Source of the DNA: Gammaproteobacteria bacterium
GTDB taxonomy: Bacteria > Pseudomonadota > Gammaproteobacteria > PS1 > Pseudothioglobaceae
Direction: 5' to 3'
DNA length: 11,681 nucleotides
Assembly (NCBI GenBank): GCA_028599035.1
Contig: JAQRMT010000040.1
Coordinates: 1-11,681 of the forward strand
Below are positions 1 through 8,541 of this stretch, one piece after another. Below the pieces are notes generated by a model. That model ran no database searches, was not told where the DNA came from, and saw nothing but the letters and a program-made list of their open reading frames with translations. The translations under genes were made by a program, and so were the position numbers. Within the stretch, counting starts at the first letter, position 1, and each line of letters begins with the position of its first letter.

Positions 1-1954
1 CGGTTTCGGTGCGAATAAGTCTACCACAGGCTTGAATGAGTTTGAGCGATGCATCAGGTAGAGATATTTCCATAAATGGATTGCGTTTTTGGGATTCTAA
101 ATAACCTGCTAGGGTTTTATCGATCGGCGAAGTGGGTACGCTAAAACGCAATTTGACGATAACCACATGGGTCAGATTGCCTCCTTTTAAATCCACCCCT
201 TCGGCAAAACTGTCCAGACCAAAAATCACACTGCCTTGATTTTGCTTACGCAACTCGATGTGTTTTTCTAAAATCAGTTTTTTTGAGAATTCACCCTGTA
301 CTAATAAATGGGTATCAAGTTTGTTTTCAATTAAGTCTGCTACCATTTGCATTTGCTTATTTGAGGCGAATAAAACCAATGAACCTTCGTTGACATTAAT
401 GCGCTGTAATAGTTGTGCGGCGACCTCTTGCGTATGTTCGTAGGCTTGTTGAGGGCTGGCTTTAAAATTAGCAACGACGAAATCTACCTGTTCAAAAGAA
501 AAAGGCGATGGCAATCGCAAATATTGATTATCGGACTTCACTAAACCTAATTGTCTATTAAGCCTGTCAAAACTACCCAGTGAAGATAGGGTGGCAGAGG
601 TCAGTACACAACCTGCCGCTTTAGACCAAATTAAGGCATCTAAGTTGGTAGAAATGTCAGTTTGTGCGCTATGAAGACTGTAGTTAATTTTCTTATTGGC
701 AATATTTTTCTTAATCCAGCGAGAATTAGGCGATGTGTTGGCGGCATCTATTTGTAAGAATGATGAAAATAGTTTTTCAATGTCTAATAAGTGTTGCTCA
801 CATTCGCCGATAGCGTTGTTTAATGGGTCAATAATATTTTTTTCAATTGACTGGATTTTTAAATAATCTGCCCATGATTTTTCTAAGGCGATGAATGCAG
901 ATAGAATTTTGGTGTTGAGTGTTTTAAGCTGTGCGCAAATCTTGGCAATGCCGTCATCGACTTTTCCTTGATTAAATAGGTGTATATCTTCATCAAAAGG
1001 CAGTGCTTTTAATAAGACGCTCAAATCTTGCAGATAGTCATCTATTTGCTTGATGTTGATTTCAATTGGTGTTTGATCGGTGAGTTCGGCTATTTTTTCA
1101 CTGGTTCCTTTAACTTGACGAACACTGTTTTTAATAAATTCTGTATTGGTGCCTAATGAAAAATGTGACAAAGCCTTAGCGTTAAGGTGGTGTGCTTCAT
1201 CAAAAATAAAAATAGATTCTGCCACATCAGGCAGCACGGTATTGCCTGTTGATAAGTCTGCTAATATAAGATCATGGTTAGCAATAATTACATCGGCCTG
1301 AGTTATTTTTTTTCGAGATTTGAAAAAAGCACAGTCTTGATAAAATTCGCAGTTTCTTGCTGTGCAAGTGAAACGGTTACATGCAATTTTTTGCCATAAA
1401 CTGCCATCAGGTGTGCGTATTAAATCATCAATTTCACCGTTCCATTTTTTTGCTTCATAATCTTTCAACAATTCACCCATTTGTTGTAGTTGGTATTTTC
1501 CAGGAGGATCGTCAAACAATAAATCGGTGCCAAGTGGTAGTGCATCGCTGGCGTTATCTTCGGCCAAATTAATCAAATTGCGAATGCACACATAACGAGA
1601 ACGCCCTTTAACCAGTGCGTACTCAAAATCTACGGTGCAGTATTTTTGTGCTTCTGGCAAGTCTTTAAGCAGTAATTGCTCTTGCAGGGCAACATTGGCA
1701 CTAGAGACAATTAGTGTTTTTTTGCTAGCCTTTGCAATGGGAATACCACTAAGTAGATAGGCAAAAGTTTTACCAGTGCCAGTAGGTGCTTCTACGCATA
1801 GAATTTTGTTACTGTCTTGATAATCTCCAGTTAAAGTTTTGGAGATTTCTGCCATCATTTTGTTTTGCGATCCTCGTGGTTGAAAGCCATCCATGTCTGA
1901 CTTTAGTGTAATAAACGAGTCGCGAATTTGAGATTTTAGCTCATCTGAAAGCAT
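1..1954 (-). CDS. dinG: ATP-dependent DNA helicase DinG (3' end missing at window edge)
   Basis: Superfamily 2 iron-sulfur helicase of the XPD/DinG group, which unwinds DNA 5'-3' and resolves R-loops and replication-transcription conflicts. I translated it from ATG at 1954; 651 residues are visible with no stop, and the E. coli protein has about 716, so roughly the last 55-65 are outside the window. Visible motifs: Walker A EAPTGTGKT (residues 55-63); four cysteines spaced as in DinG for a [4Fe-4S] cluster (C123 in RYVC, then C197, C202, C208); Walker B DEAH (252-255); motif VI QACGRLIR at the extreme visible C-terminus. E. coli DinG has DEGH where this has DEAH, and there is an extra Cys at 192. 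The start lies 1 base after the ispB stop (TAA-T-ATG), with a purine-rich AGAGAA inside the end of ispB as likely ribosome binding site. It is the last visible gene of the rlmE-ispB-dinG run. The paralogue YoaA is the main alternative; the four-Cys spacing and the N-terminus favour DinG. Confidence 0.93.
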   Translation of the reverse strand, partial: MLSDELKSQIRDSFITLKSDMDGFQPRGSQNKMMAEISKTLTGDYQDSNKILCVEAPTGTGKTFAYLLSGIPIAKASKKTLIVSSANVALQEQLLLKDLPEAQKYCTVDFEYALVKGRSRYVCIRNLINLAEDNASDALPLGTDLLFDDPPGKYQLQQMGELLKDYEAKKWNGEIDDLIRTPDGSLWQKIACNRFTCTARNCEFYQDCAFFKSRKKITQADVIIANHDLILADLSTGNTVLPDVAESIFIFDEAHHLNAKALSHFSLGTNTEFIKNSVRQVKGTSEKIAELTDQTPIEINIKQIDDYLQDLSVLLKALPFDEDIHLFNQGKVDDGIAKICAQLKTLNTKILSAFIALEKSWADYLKIQSIEKNIIDPLNNAIGECEQHLLDIEKLFSSFLQIDAANTSPNSRWIKKNIANKKINYSLHSAQTDISTNLDALIWSKAAGCVLTSATLSSLGSFDRLNRQLGLVKSDNQYLRLPSPFSFEQVDFVVANFKASPQQAYEHTQEVAAQLLQRINVNEGSLVLFASNKQMQMVADLIENKLDTHLLVQGEFSKKLILEKHIELRKQNQGSVIFGLDSFAEGVDLKGGNLTHVVIVKLRFSVPTSPIDKTLAGYLESQKRNPFMEISLPDASLKLIQACGRLIRTET

Positions 1955-1955
1955 A

Positions 1956-2927
1956 TTAAGATTTTCTCTGAAATGACAAATCGCACAATAGGATTAAGCC
2001 ATCTTTGTAATCAGAATCTTGCAGTGAGTCTAAGGATTTTTTCGCAAGGTCGGCTGATTTTTGTGCTTGTTTGCGGGTGTAATCAAAGGCATTTACTGAT
2101 TGTAGAATATTAATAACTTGCTCAATTTTGGTGTTATCCGCATTATTAATCGCATCTTCTAATAGTTGTTTGTCTTTAGCTGAGGCGTTTTTGAGTGCAT
2201 AAATCATGGGTAGCGTGGTTTTTCCTTCACTTAAATCATCACCGACTTCCTTGCCCATAATTTTGGAATCTGATTGATAATCCAGTACATCGTCAATAAT
2301 TTGAAAAGCGTTGCCGAGGTGTAGACCGTAATCTTTAAGCGCCTGTTCTTGTGTTTTGTCTACCTTTGACAAAAGTCCGCCAATTTGTGCTGCTGCTTGA
2401 AATAGTACGGCTGTTTTGCGTTCAATTACCTGATAATACTCGGCTTCACTAAGGGTAGCATTTTGACAATTTAGCAGTTGTAGGACTTCGCCTTGTGCAA
2501 TCTCATTAGTGGCTTTAGACAAAATAGTCATAATTTGCATAGAATCGATTTTAACCATCATTTCAAAGGCGCGAGAATAGAGAAAATCCCCTACCAAAAC
2601 ACTAGCAGCATTGCCCCACACTTCGTTTGCTGTCTCTTTGCCACGACGACTGTGCGATTCATCAACAATATCATCGTGTAGTAGCGTGGCAGTATGAATA
2701 AGCTCAATTACTACTGCCATTAAATGATGATGCTCGCCTTGATAATTACTGGCGCGTGCACACAATAATAACAATAATGGGCGTAAGCGCTTACCACCAG
2801 CACCAATAATGTAGTTGCTCATTTGATTAATAAGTGCCACATCAGAGCTTAAATACTCAACCAACACTTGGTCGGTTTTAGCAATGTCGTCTTGGATTAG
2901 GGCTTGAATGTCTTCAAAGGTTTTCAT
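1956..2927 (-). CDS. ispB: Octaprenyl (polyprenyl) diphosphate synthase
   Basis: Trans-prenyltransferase that condenses isopentenyl diphosphate units onto farnesyl diphosphate to make the long side chain of ubiquinone/menaquinone; cytosolic. The 323-residue length equals that of E. coli IspB. Visible motifs: GGKRLRP (44-50), the first aspartate-rich motif DDIVD (85-89) preceded by IHTATLLH as in IspB, and the second aspartate-rich motif DDVLD (212-216). Both bind Mg-diphosphate. A small Ala (A80) sits five residues before the first motif, as in the long-chain enzymes, where bulky residues would cap chain growth. The exact chain length (C40 or other) cannot be read from the sequence. The gene starts 6 bases after the rlmE stop, has no clear Shine-Dalgarno of its own, and ends 1 base before dinG, so translation is probably coupled along one operon. 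Confidence 0.95.
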   Translation of the reverse strand: MKTFEDIQALIQDDIAKTDQVLVEYLSSDVALINQMSNYIIGAGGKRLRPLLLLLCARASNYQGEHHHLMAVVIELIHTATLLHDDIVDESHSRRGKETANEVWGNAASVLVGDFLYSRAFEMMVKIDSMQIMTILSKATNEIAQGEVLQLLNCQNATLSEAEYYQVIERKTAVLFQAAAQIGGLLSKVDKTQEQALKDYGLHLGNAFQIIDDVLDYQSDSKIMGKEVGDDLSEGKTTLPMIYALKNASAKDKQLLEDAINNADNTKIEQVINILQSVNAFDYTRKQAQKSADLAKKSLDSLQDSDYKDGLILLCDLSFQRKS

Positions 2928-2933
2928 AGTATG

Positions 2934-3551
2934 CTATTTTAAACCATATGCCAACAAATAAACTTCTTTAGAGCGTGCGCGCGACGCTTTAGGTTTGCGG
3001 ATTACCACTTTGGAAAAAGCCGCTCGACAAGTCTTGACATAATCATCAAATCCTACCCCTTGAAATACTTTAATAAAGAAAACACCTTGTGGAGTTAGGG
3101 CTTTAATCGCCATATCGAGCGCTAATTCACATAAATATAGAGATTTTGGAATATCAACTGACAATTGTCCACTCATATTTGGCGCCATATCGCTTAGAAC
3201 TACATCCATTTTTTTGCCTTGAGTAAGTGTTAGCAATTTTTCATAAACCGCATCTTCAGTAAAGTCACCACATAAAAAATCCACCCCGTCAATCGGCTCA
3301 ATCTCCAAGATGTCACTGGCAACTACTTGCCCTGTTTTCCCTACTATTTTAATTGCAATTTGACTCCATCCACCAGGTGCAGCCCCTAAATCAAGCACTC
3401 GGTGACCTGATTTGATAAACCCATCTTTTTCAATGGCCTCAGTTAATTTGTAAACTGCACGCGAACGATAGCCTGCTTTTTGTGCTTTTTTTACATACTC
3501 ATCTCTTAGATGTTCACTCATCCAGCGTCCAGAACTGCTCTTTTTTCCCAT
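2934..3551 (-). CDS. rlmE: 23S rRNA (uridine-2552-2'-O) methyltransferase RlmE
   Basis: SAM-dependent 2'-O-methyltransferase (also FtsJ/RrmJ) that methylates U2552 in the A-loop of 23S rRNA late in 50S assembly. It has 205 residues against 209 in E. coli. The SAM-binding motif I is LDLGAAPGGWSQ (53-64). The catalytic tetrad K-D-K-E is complete at K35, D121 (in LSDMAPN), K161 (in FIKVFQG) and E196 (in SRARSKEVY), exactly three residues lower than K38/D124/K164/E199 of E. coli. In E. coli it is followed by ftsH; here it is followed by ispB and dinG, so the gene order differs. It is the first gene of the leftward run and is transcribed from the short divergent gap shared with typA. The ATG at 3551 fits the family N-terminus (SxRWMxEHxxDxYV), although no strong Shine-Dalgarno precedes it. 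Confidence 0.96.
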   Translation of the reverse strand: MGKKSSSGRWMSEHLRDEYVKKAQKAGYRSRAVYKLTEAIEKDGFIKSGHRVLDLGAAPGGWSQIAIKIVGKTGQVVASDILEIEPIDGVDFLCGDFTEDAVYEKLLTLTQGKKMDVVLSDMAPNMSGQLSVDIPKSLYLCELALDMAIKALTPQGVFFIKVFQGVGFDDYVKTCRAAFSKVVIRKPKASRARSKEVYLLAYGLK

Positions 3552-3576
3552 GTTAAGTTACATTAATAAATGCTAA

Positions 3577-3583
3577 TATTATA
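3577..3583. promoter_or_regulatory. Possible shared symmetric -10 element of a divergent rlmE/typA promoter
   Basis: The 51-base gap between the divergent rlmE and typA starts contains the 7-mer TATTATA. On the minus strand it reads TATAAT, a perfect -10 consensus (3583 down to 3578). On the plus strand it reads TATTAT (3577-3582), a 5/6 match. Predicted start points would give leaders of about 20 bases for rlmE and about 14 bases for typA. The -35 regions are poor on both strands: TTAAGT at 3553-3558 with an 18-base spacer for typA, and no good hexamer for rlmE. I see no LexA box or other operator in the gap. The promoter function is inferred from sequence alone. Confidence 0.45.
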
Positions 3584-3591
3584 AGAGGTTT

Positions 3592-3597
3592 AGGGGA
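3592..3597 (+). promoter_or_regulatory. Ribosome binding site deciding the typA start
   Basis: AGGGGA lies 5 bases before the ATG at 3603 and is the only Shine-Dalgarno-like stretch upstream of typA. The ATG at 3630, which would give the N-terminus matching E. coli TypA, is preceded by pyrimidine-rich sequence with no such site. This favours the upstream start. Confidence 0.55.
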
Positions 3598-3602
3598 TAA
3601 TA

Positions 3603-5441
3603 ATGCCTTTTTCATTATTATCGCTTTGTATGAATACCAAACTTAGAAATATTGCCATTATTGCTCATGTTGACCATGGGAAGACTACGCTGGTTGATAA
3701 GCTCTTGGAGCAATCACAAACTTTTGATGATCGTTTTGAGTCAACAGATAGAATGATGGATTCTAATGATTTGGAAAAAGAGCGCGGCATTACCATTTCC
3801 AGTAAGAACACGGCGATTAAATGGAATGATTATCATATTAATATTGTTGACACCCCAGGACACGCCGATTTTGGTGGTGAAGTCGAGCGAGTATTGTCCA
3901 TGGTGGATTCAGTGTTATTATTGGTGGATGCACAAGAAGGTCCGATGCCACAGACTCGTTTCGTGACTAAGAAAGCTTTTGATCAGGGACTTAATCCAAT
4001 CGTGGTCATTAACAAAATTGATAAAGACGCAGCACGCCCTGACTGGGTAGTTGACCAAGTGTTTGATTTGTTTGACCAGCTTGGCGCGACTGACGAACAA
4101 CTGGATTTTCCCATTATTTACGCCTCAAGTATTAATGGCTATGCGTCATTAGAAAACGATGTGCGTTCGGGTGATATGACACCAATGTTTGAAACCATTA
4201 TTGAAAAAGTAGCAGCGCCAGAGGTGAATGTAGATGCGCCATTGCAAATGCAAATTACGGCATTGGATTATTCTTCATTCATCGGTGCGATTGGTATTGG
4301 GCGTATTCAACGAGGCACTATTAAGAAAAACCAGCAAGTGGTGGTGGTGGGCGCTGATGGCACTGAACGCAAGGCTAAAATTGCGGGTTTAATGGGCTTT
4401 ATGGGCTTAGAAAAAATAGAAACTAATAGCGCTGAAGCGGGTAATATTGCCTGTATTACAGGGATTGAAGGTATTTCTATTTCTGATACTATTTGTGATG
4501 TAGATACGGTTGAAGCCTTACCACCACTCAGCGTGGATGAGCCAACAGTATCAATGGCATTTCGTGTGAATGATTCGCCGTTTGCAGGGCAAGATGGTAA
4601 ATATATCACTTCTAGAAACATTCGTGACCGCTTAGACAAAGAGCTAATTTACAATGTGGCATTGCGGGTCGCTAATACTGACGATCCTTCCGAGTTTATT
4701 GTTTCTGGGCGAGGCGAATTGCACTTATCTATATTAATTGAAACCATGCGCCGTGAAGGGTTTGAGTTGGCAGTAGGCCGTCCTCAGGTGATTTTAAAAG
4801 AAATTGATGGGGTAATTTGTGAGCCGTTTGAAGATTTGAGCGTGGATGTTGAGGCTCAACATCAAGGCACAGTGATGGAAAAGCTTGGTGAGCGCAAAGG
4901 CGACCTTACTAATATGGTGCCTGATGGCAATGGTAGGGTAAAACTAGATTTTAATATCCCTGCACGAGGTTTGATTGGTTTTAGGACAGAATTCTTAACC
5001 GCAACCACAGGCACAGGTTTAATGAACTCTTCATTTGATGCTTATAAGCCGAGAAAAGACGGCGAGATTGGTCAACGCAATAACGGGTCATTGATTTCGA
5101 TGACGCAAGGACAGGCAGTGGCATATGCTATTTTTAATTTACAAAAATCAGGCAAATTTTTTGTCGAGCACAATACTGATATTTATGAAGGCATGGTAGT
5201 CGGTATCCATACGCGTGATAAAGATTTGGTGATTAATGTAATGAAAGGCAAACAACTTACTAATGTGCGTGCTTCAGGCACTGATGAGGCTGTTTCGTTA
5301 ACACCAGCGATTAGATTAGACCTTGAGCAAGCACTAGAATTCATTGATGATGATGAGTTGGTCGAAGTAACACCAAATAACATCCGCATTCGTAAACGAC
5401 TACTTAGTGAAACCGCACGCAAAAGGGTGCGTAACAAATAA
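3603..5441 (+). CDS. typA: Ribosome-binding translational GTPase TypA/BipA
   Basis: EF-G-like GTPase that binds the ribosome at the factor site and supports 50S assembly and growth under stress such as cold. It has 612 residues from the ATG at 3603, or 603 from the Met at 3630; E. coli has 607. G-motifs: G1 AHVDHGKTT (21-29), G2 RGITI (61-65), G3 DTPGH (83-87), G4 NKID (137-140). After the GTPase domain come a beta-barrel domain II, EF-G III/V-like domains with the family stretches LGERKGDL and RGLIGFR, and a TypA-type C-terminal domain ending in a basic tail (RKRLLSETARKRVRNK). The nine extra residues MPFSLLSLC precede the usual family start but are favoured by the only visible ribosome binding site. 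The gene is divergent from rlmE and is followed after 36 bases by the RND permease, probably with read-through because no terminator is visible between them. Confidence 0.96.
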   Translation: MPFSLLSLCMNTKLRNIAIIAHVDHGKTTLVDKLLEQSQTFDDRFESTDRMMDSNDLEKERGITISSKNTAIKWNDYHINIVDTPGHADFGGEVERVLSMVDSVLLLVDAQEGPMPQTRFVTKKAFDQGLNPIVVINKIDKDAARPDWVVDQVFDLFDQLGATDEQLDFPIIYASSINGYASLENDVRSGDMTPMFETIIEKVAAPEVNVDAPLQMQITALDYSSFIGAIGIGRIQRGTIKKNQQVVVVGADGTERKAKIAGLMGFMGLEKIETNSAEAGNIACITGIEGISISDTICDVDTVEALPPLSVDEPTVSMAFRVNDSPFAGQDGKYITSRNIRDRLDKELIYNVALRVANTDDPSEFIVSGRGELHLSILIETMRREGFELAVGRPQVILKEIDGVICEPFEDLSVDVEAQHQGTVMEKLGERKGDLTNMVPDGNGRVKLDFNIPARGLIGFRTEFLTATTGTGLMNSSFDAYKPRKDGEIGQRNNGSLISMTQGQAVAYAIFNLQKSGKFFVEHNTDIYEGMVVGIHTRDKDLVINVMKGKQLTNVRASGTDEAVSLTPAIRLDLEQALEFIDDDELVEVTPNNIRIRKRLLSETARKRVRNK

Positions 5442-5477
5442 ATCAAGTTATTATCTATTTGGGTATACTAAGCCATC
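5442..5477 (+). promoter_or_regulatory. typA-RND gap with a possible -10 and no clear ribosome binding site
   Basis: This 36-base gap contains TATACT (5464-5469), a 5/6 match to a -10 hexamer, without a convincing -35 at 16-18 bases upstream. If used, transcription would begin at about 5476, essentially at the permease ATG, giving a near-leaderless mRNA. No Shine-Dalgarno is visible before 5478. A TAA four codons before the ATG excludes an in-frame upstream extension. Cotranscription with typA is the simpler reading. Confidence 0.25.
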
Positions 5478-8400
5478 ATGGATAGTCTTTTTAATTTCTT
5501 CGTTAAGCAAAAGAAACTGGCATTGGTTTTTACTGTGAGCATTATTGCGATTGGTTTGTTGGCGTTTAGTAACATTCAGCGAGATCAGTTTCCAGCAGTA
5601 GATTTTGAAGTGGTAACTATTGTTACTAGCTATCCAGGCGCTTCTCCTGAGGATGTTGAACAGAATATCACCAATCCAATTGAGGATGAATTAAGCAGTG
5701 TGGTAGGGATTGAGAAATTTAGCTCAGTTTCTCGTCAAGGCACCTCTGTTATTCTGGTAACACTGTCGCACGATGTGGACGATATTAGTGCGTTAAAACA
5801 AGATATTCAAAATGCAGTTGACCGAATTAAATCGCTACCGGAAGAGGTGGTGGATTTACCTAAAGTGGTAGATCGAAAAAGTTCACTGAGAAGTATTTTA
5901 AAAGTCAATATTAGCACTGACAGTCTGTCTTTTGCTCAACTACGCAATAAAACTGATGCGATTGCAGACGAGTTAGCACTGGTTGATGGGGTTTCTGAGG
6001 TGGTCAAAGAAGGGTACTTGGATCGTGAGATTCAAATTCGGATTGATACGGATAAATTGTATCAATACAAACTGTCTTTGCCACAAGTTATTGGTGCGAT
6101 TCAAAAGCGTAATCAGCGTTATACCGTTGGCAGTAATAACGATATCAAGAATGAGAAAACCATCGTAGTATTGGCAAAATTTGACCAAGCGCAAGCGGTA
6201 GGCGATGTGATTGTAAAATCAAGTTTTGACGGCCCAGTAGTGCGATTAAAAGATATTGCTTTGATTAGTGATGGCAATGTTGAGGAAAAATCAATTGTAC
6301 GCATTAACTCTACCAAAGGCTTTATTTTAAAAATTCGCAAGCAGCCACATGCTGATATTATCACCACGGTTGATTTAATTAAAGAAAAAATGCGTGAATT
6401 GCAAGCAAAAAAATACCCAGAAGTGCGTGTTTTTTACGCCTCTGATTTGTCTAAATATGTGCGTAATCGACTTAATATTGTAACCAATAACGGCATGATT
6501 GGTTTGTTATTGGTATTATTGGTATTAGGCATATTTTTGTCGTTAAAAACTGCGTTTTGGGTGGCAGTGAGTTTACCTGTGTCGCTCCTTGGTTCGGTGG
6601 CACTATTGGGAGCAGTGGGGGAAACCATTAATTTAGTGTCGCTGGCAGCAATGATTTTAGTGCTCGGTATTGTAGTGGATGATTCTATTATTGTGGCAGA
6701 AAGTGCCCATCATTATAAGCAAATGGGCAAGGATAAATATCGTGCCACTGTGCAGGGCTTTAAACGGGTAATTATGCCAGTTATCACCACAATATTAACC
6801 ACAGTTTTGGCGTTTTCATCGATGTTCTTGATGGACGGAACGATGGGTAAATTTATTTATGTCATTCCGTTGGTGGTGATTTTTGCCTTAACTTTGTCTT
6901 TTTTAGAGGTGACTATTGCTTTGCCTGCACATCTTGCGGGTTCGAATGAAAAAACGCATACAAAAAATTGGTTTAATGCGATTGAAAACTGGTTTGAAGT
7001 GGTACTTAAGAAGATTTTAAAAATGCGCTATTTAGTGGTAGTAGGGTTTCTTGCATTGTTAGTTATTTCGATTGTTTTTGCTACCATGCAAATGCGCTTT
7101 ACTTTGTTTCCCACAGTGGGCGCTGATGTTATTACTGCAAAACTAAAAATGCCAGCAGGTAGTTCGTTGCAATACACCGCAAGCGTGAGTCATAAAGTTG
7201 AGGCACTGATTAAGGATGTGGTTGGCGTGGATTTAGATTCTTTAAGTAGCAATATTGGGCAATCATTTTCTCATGTGGCAAAATTTAGCATCGCTTTGGT
7301 GCCTTCTAGTGAGCGAAAAATTCAAGCCAAGGCACAATTACAACGATTAAAGGCGCGCGTTGCAGAGATTACTGAGGCGGAAAAATTAACTTTTTCAGTG
7401 CGTCGTCCTGGGCCGCCACAGGGCGAAGATATTGAAATTCAGTTGATTAGTAGTAATGACAAACAGCGCCAAATTGCCACCAATACTTTGGTTGAAATTC
7501 TTAACAGTATAGATGGATTAGATGACATAGACAGAGATGATGAGTCGAGTAAATCACGCATTGAGGTAGTATTAGATTTTGAAAAAATGGCAAGATTGGA
7601 TGTGGATTTTTCTACTGTGAATCGTTACTTAAAAGCCGCTTTTAGCGGGATTAATGTAACGGACATTCGCTACGGGGATACCGATGTGGATTTTAGGATT
7701 TATTTGGGTGAAGCGCAGCAATCAGAGGCAATGATTAGTGAGCTTAAAATCAGCAATCGTCAGTCCAGACCTGTACCGCTCAAGCAATTTTCCAATATTC
7801 GCCATATTGTTGGTGAGCCTGATTTTAACCATTTTGATGGGCAGCGATCTGTAAAAGTGAGTGGCAGTATTGATGATGAAATTACCAGCACACCTGTGGT
7901 TATTAAACAGGCGCTTAAGCTGCTTGATGCCGATAATTTATACCCCGATGTCCGAGTTCTCAGTGAAGGCGGCGCAAAGGACACACAAAAGTCAATGAAA
8001 AGCTTCTTAAAGGCGTTTATTGTGGCCATATTTGTCATTTTCTTTTTATTAATTTTGTTGTTTGATTCTTACATCCAGCCGTTGTTGGTGCTTAGTGCCA
8101 TCCCTTTTTCGGTTATTGGCGTGATTTGGGCGTTCTTTCTACACGGCGAGCCACTAAGTTTCTTTGCGTTGTTGGGTACTTTGGCATTGATTGGTGTGAT
8201 TGTGAACGATTCCTTGGTGCTGGTTACTCATCTAAATTATTTGAAGCAGAAACTGTCTGCTACTATGCCAGCATTTGAATGGGTTATTCAAGGTGCAAAA
8301 GACCGTCTGCGGGCTGTGGTACTTACCACGCTAACCACTTTGGCAGGCGTTATCCCACTTGCATACGGTATTGGTGGCACTGATTTTATTCTAAAACCAA

Positions 8401-8537
8401 TGGCGCTATCATTGGGTTATGGCTTGCTGTTTGGCACAGTGATGACGCTTGTTTTATTGCCATGCTTATATTTAATGAATTATGAGTTTGTTAGTTGGAT
8501 TGCTAAATTTAGTAAAAAAGTGTCTGCAAAAGAATAA
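5478..8537 (+). CDS. RND-family efflux permease (AcrB-type, ACR_tran), substrate unknown
   Basis: Inner-membrane RND transporter expected to be a trimer driven by proton influx. At 1019 residues it is close to AcrB (1049). The fold is visible: TM1 at about 14-31, a periplasmic porter/docking domain (about 35-330), a TM2-6 block (about 334-490), TM7 at about 516-538, a second periplasmic domain (about 540-840), and the last TM block (about 842-1010). TM4 carries GIVVDDSII with D401-D402, matching the proton-relay Asp pair D407/D408 of AcrB. In TM10 the position of AcrB K940 is Asn (N910, in GVIVNDSLVLV), a pattern I associate with a different RND branch from AcrB. No membrane-fusion partner or TolC-like gene is in the window: typA is upstream and ruvA converges downstream. 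It may work with proteins encoded elsewhere, or alone. The HME metal branch is unlikely given the DD motif in TM4. The substrate cannot be inferred. Confidence 0.9.
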   Translation: MDSLFNFFVKQKKLALVFTVSIIAIGLLAFSNIQRDQFPAVDFEVVTIVTSYPGASPEDVEQNITNPIEDELSSVVGIEKFSSVSRQGTSVILVTLSHDVDDISALKQDIQNAVDRIKSLPEEVVDLPKVVDRKSSLRSILKVNISTDSLSFAQLRNKTDAIADELALVDGVSEVVKEGYLDREIQIRIDTDKLYQYKLSLPQVIGAIQKRNQRYTVGSNNDIKNEKTIVVLAKFDQAQAVGDVIVKSSFDGPVVRLKDIALISDGNVEEKSIVRINSTKGFILKIRKQPHADIITTVDLIKEKMRELQAKKYPEVRVFYASDLSKYVRNRLNIVTNNGMIGLLLVLLVLGIFLSLKTAFWVAVSLPVSLLGSVALLGAVGETINLVSLAAMILVLGIVVDDSIIVAESAHHYKQMGKDKYRATVQGFKRVIMPVITTILTTVLAFSSMFLMDGTMGKFIYVIPLVVIFALTLSFLEVTIALPAHLAGSNEKTHTKNWFNAIENWFEVVLKKILKMRYLVVVGFLALLVISIVFATMQMRFTLFPTVGADVITAKLKMPAGSSLQYTASVSHKVEALIKDVVGVDLDSLSSNIGQSFSHVAKFSIALVPSSERKIQAKAQLQRLKARVAEITEAEKLTFSVRRPGPPQGEDIEIQLISSNDKQRQIATNTLVEILNSIDGLDDIDRDDESSKSRIEVVLDFEKMARLDVDFSTVNRYLKAAFSGINVTDIRYGDTDVDFRIYLGEAQQSEAMISELKISNRQSRPVPLKQFSNIRHIVGEPDFNHFDGQRSVKVSGSIDDEITSTPVVIKQALKLLDADNLYPDVRVLSEGGAKDTQKSMKSFLKAFIVAIFVIFFLLILLFDSYIQPLLVLSAIPFSVIGVIWAFFLHGEPLSFFALLGTLALIGVIVNDSLVLVTHLNYLKQKLSATMPAFEWVIQGAKDRLRAVVLTTLTTLAGVIPLAYGIGGTDFILKPMALSLGYGLLFGTVMTLVLLPCLYLMNYEFVSWIAKFSKKVSAKE

Positions 8538-8541
8538 ACGA

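Noticed and set aside
1306..1313. Run of eight T (A on the coding strand) in dinG as a possible phase-variation or frameshift site
   Set aside because: The frame is intact across it, the gene is a housekeeping helicase, and such runs are expected by chance in AT-rich DNA.
4307..4639. Open frame of 110 codons on the minus strand inside typA
   Set aside because: It is antisense to a strongly conserved GTPase gene, has no recognisable motif and has low-complexity Ser/Pro/Ile-rich content typical of a shadow frame.
5414..5431. Inverted repeat CGCAC/GTGCG with an 8-base loop at the end of typA as a possible terminator
   Set aside because: The stem is only 5 bp, lies before the stop codon and is not followed by a T tract on the plus strand.
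7760..8038. Open frame of 92 codons on the minus strand inside the RND permease gene
   Set aside because: It is opposite a well-conserved coding frame, with no domain and no ribosome binding site considered convincing.
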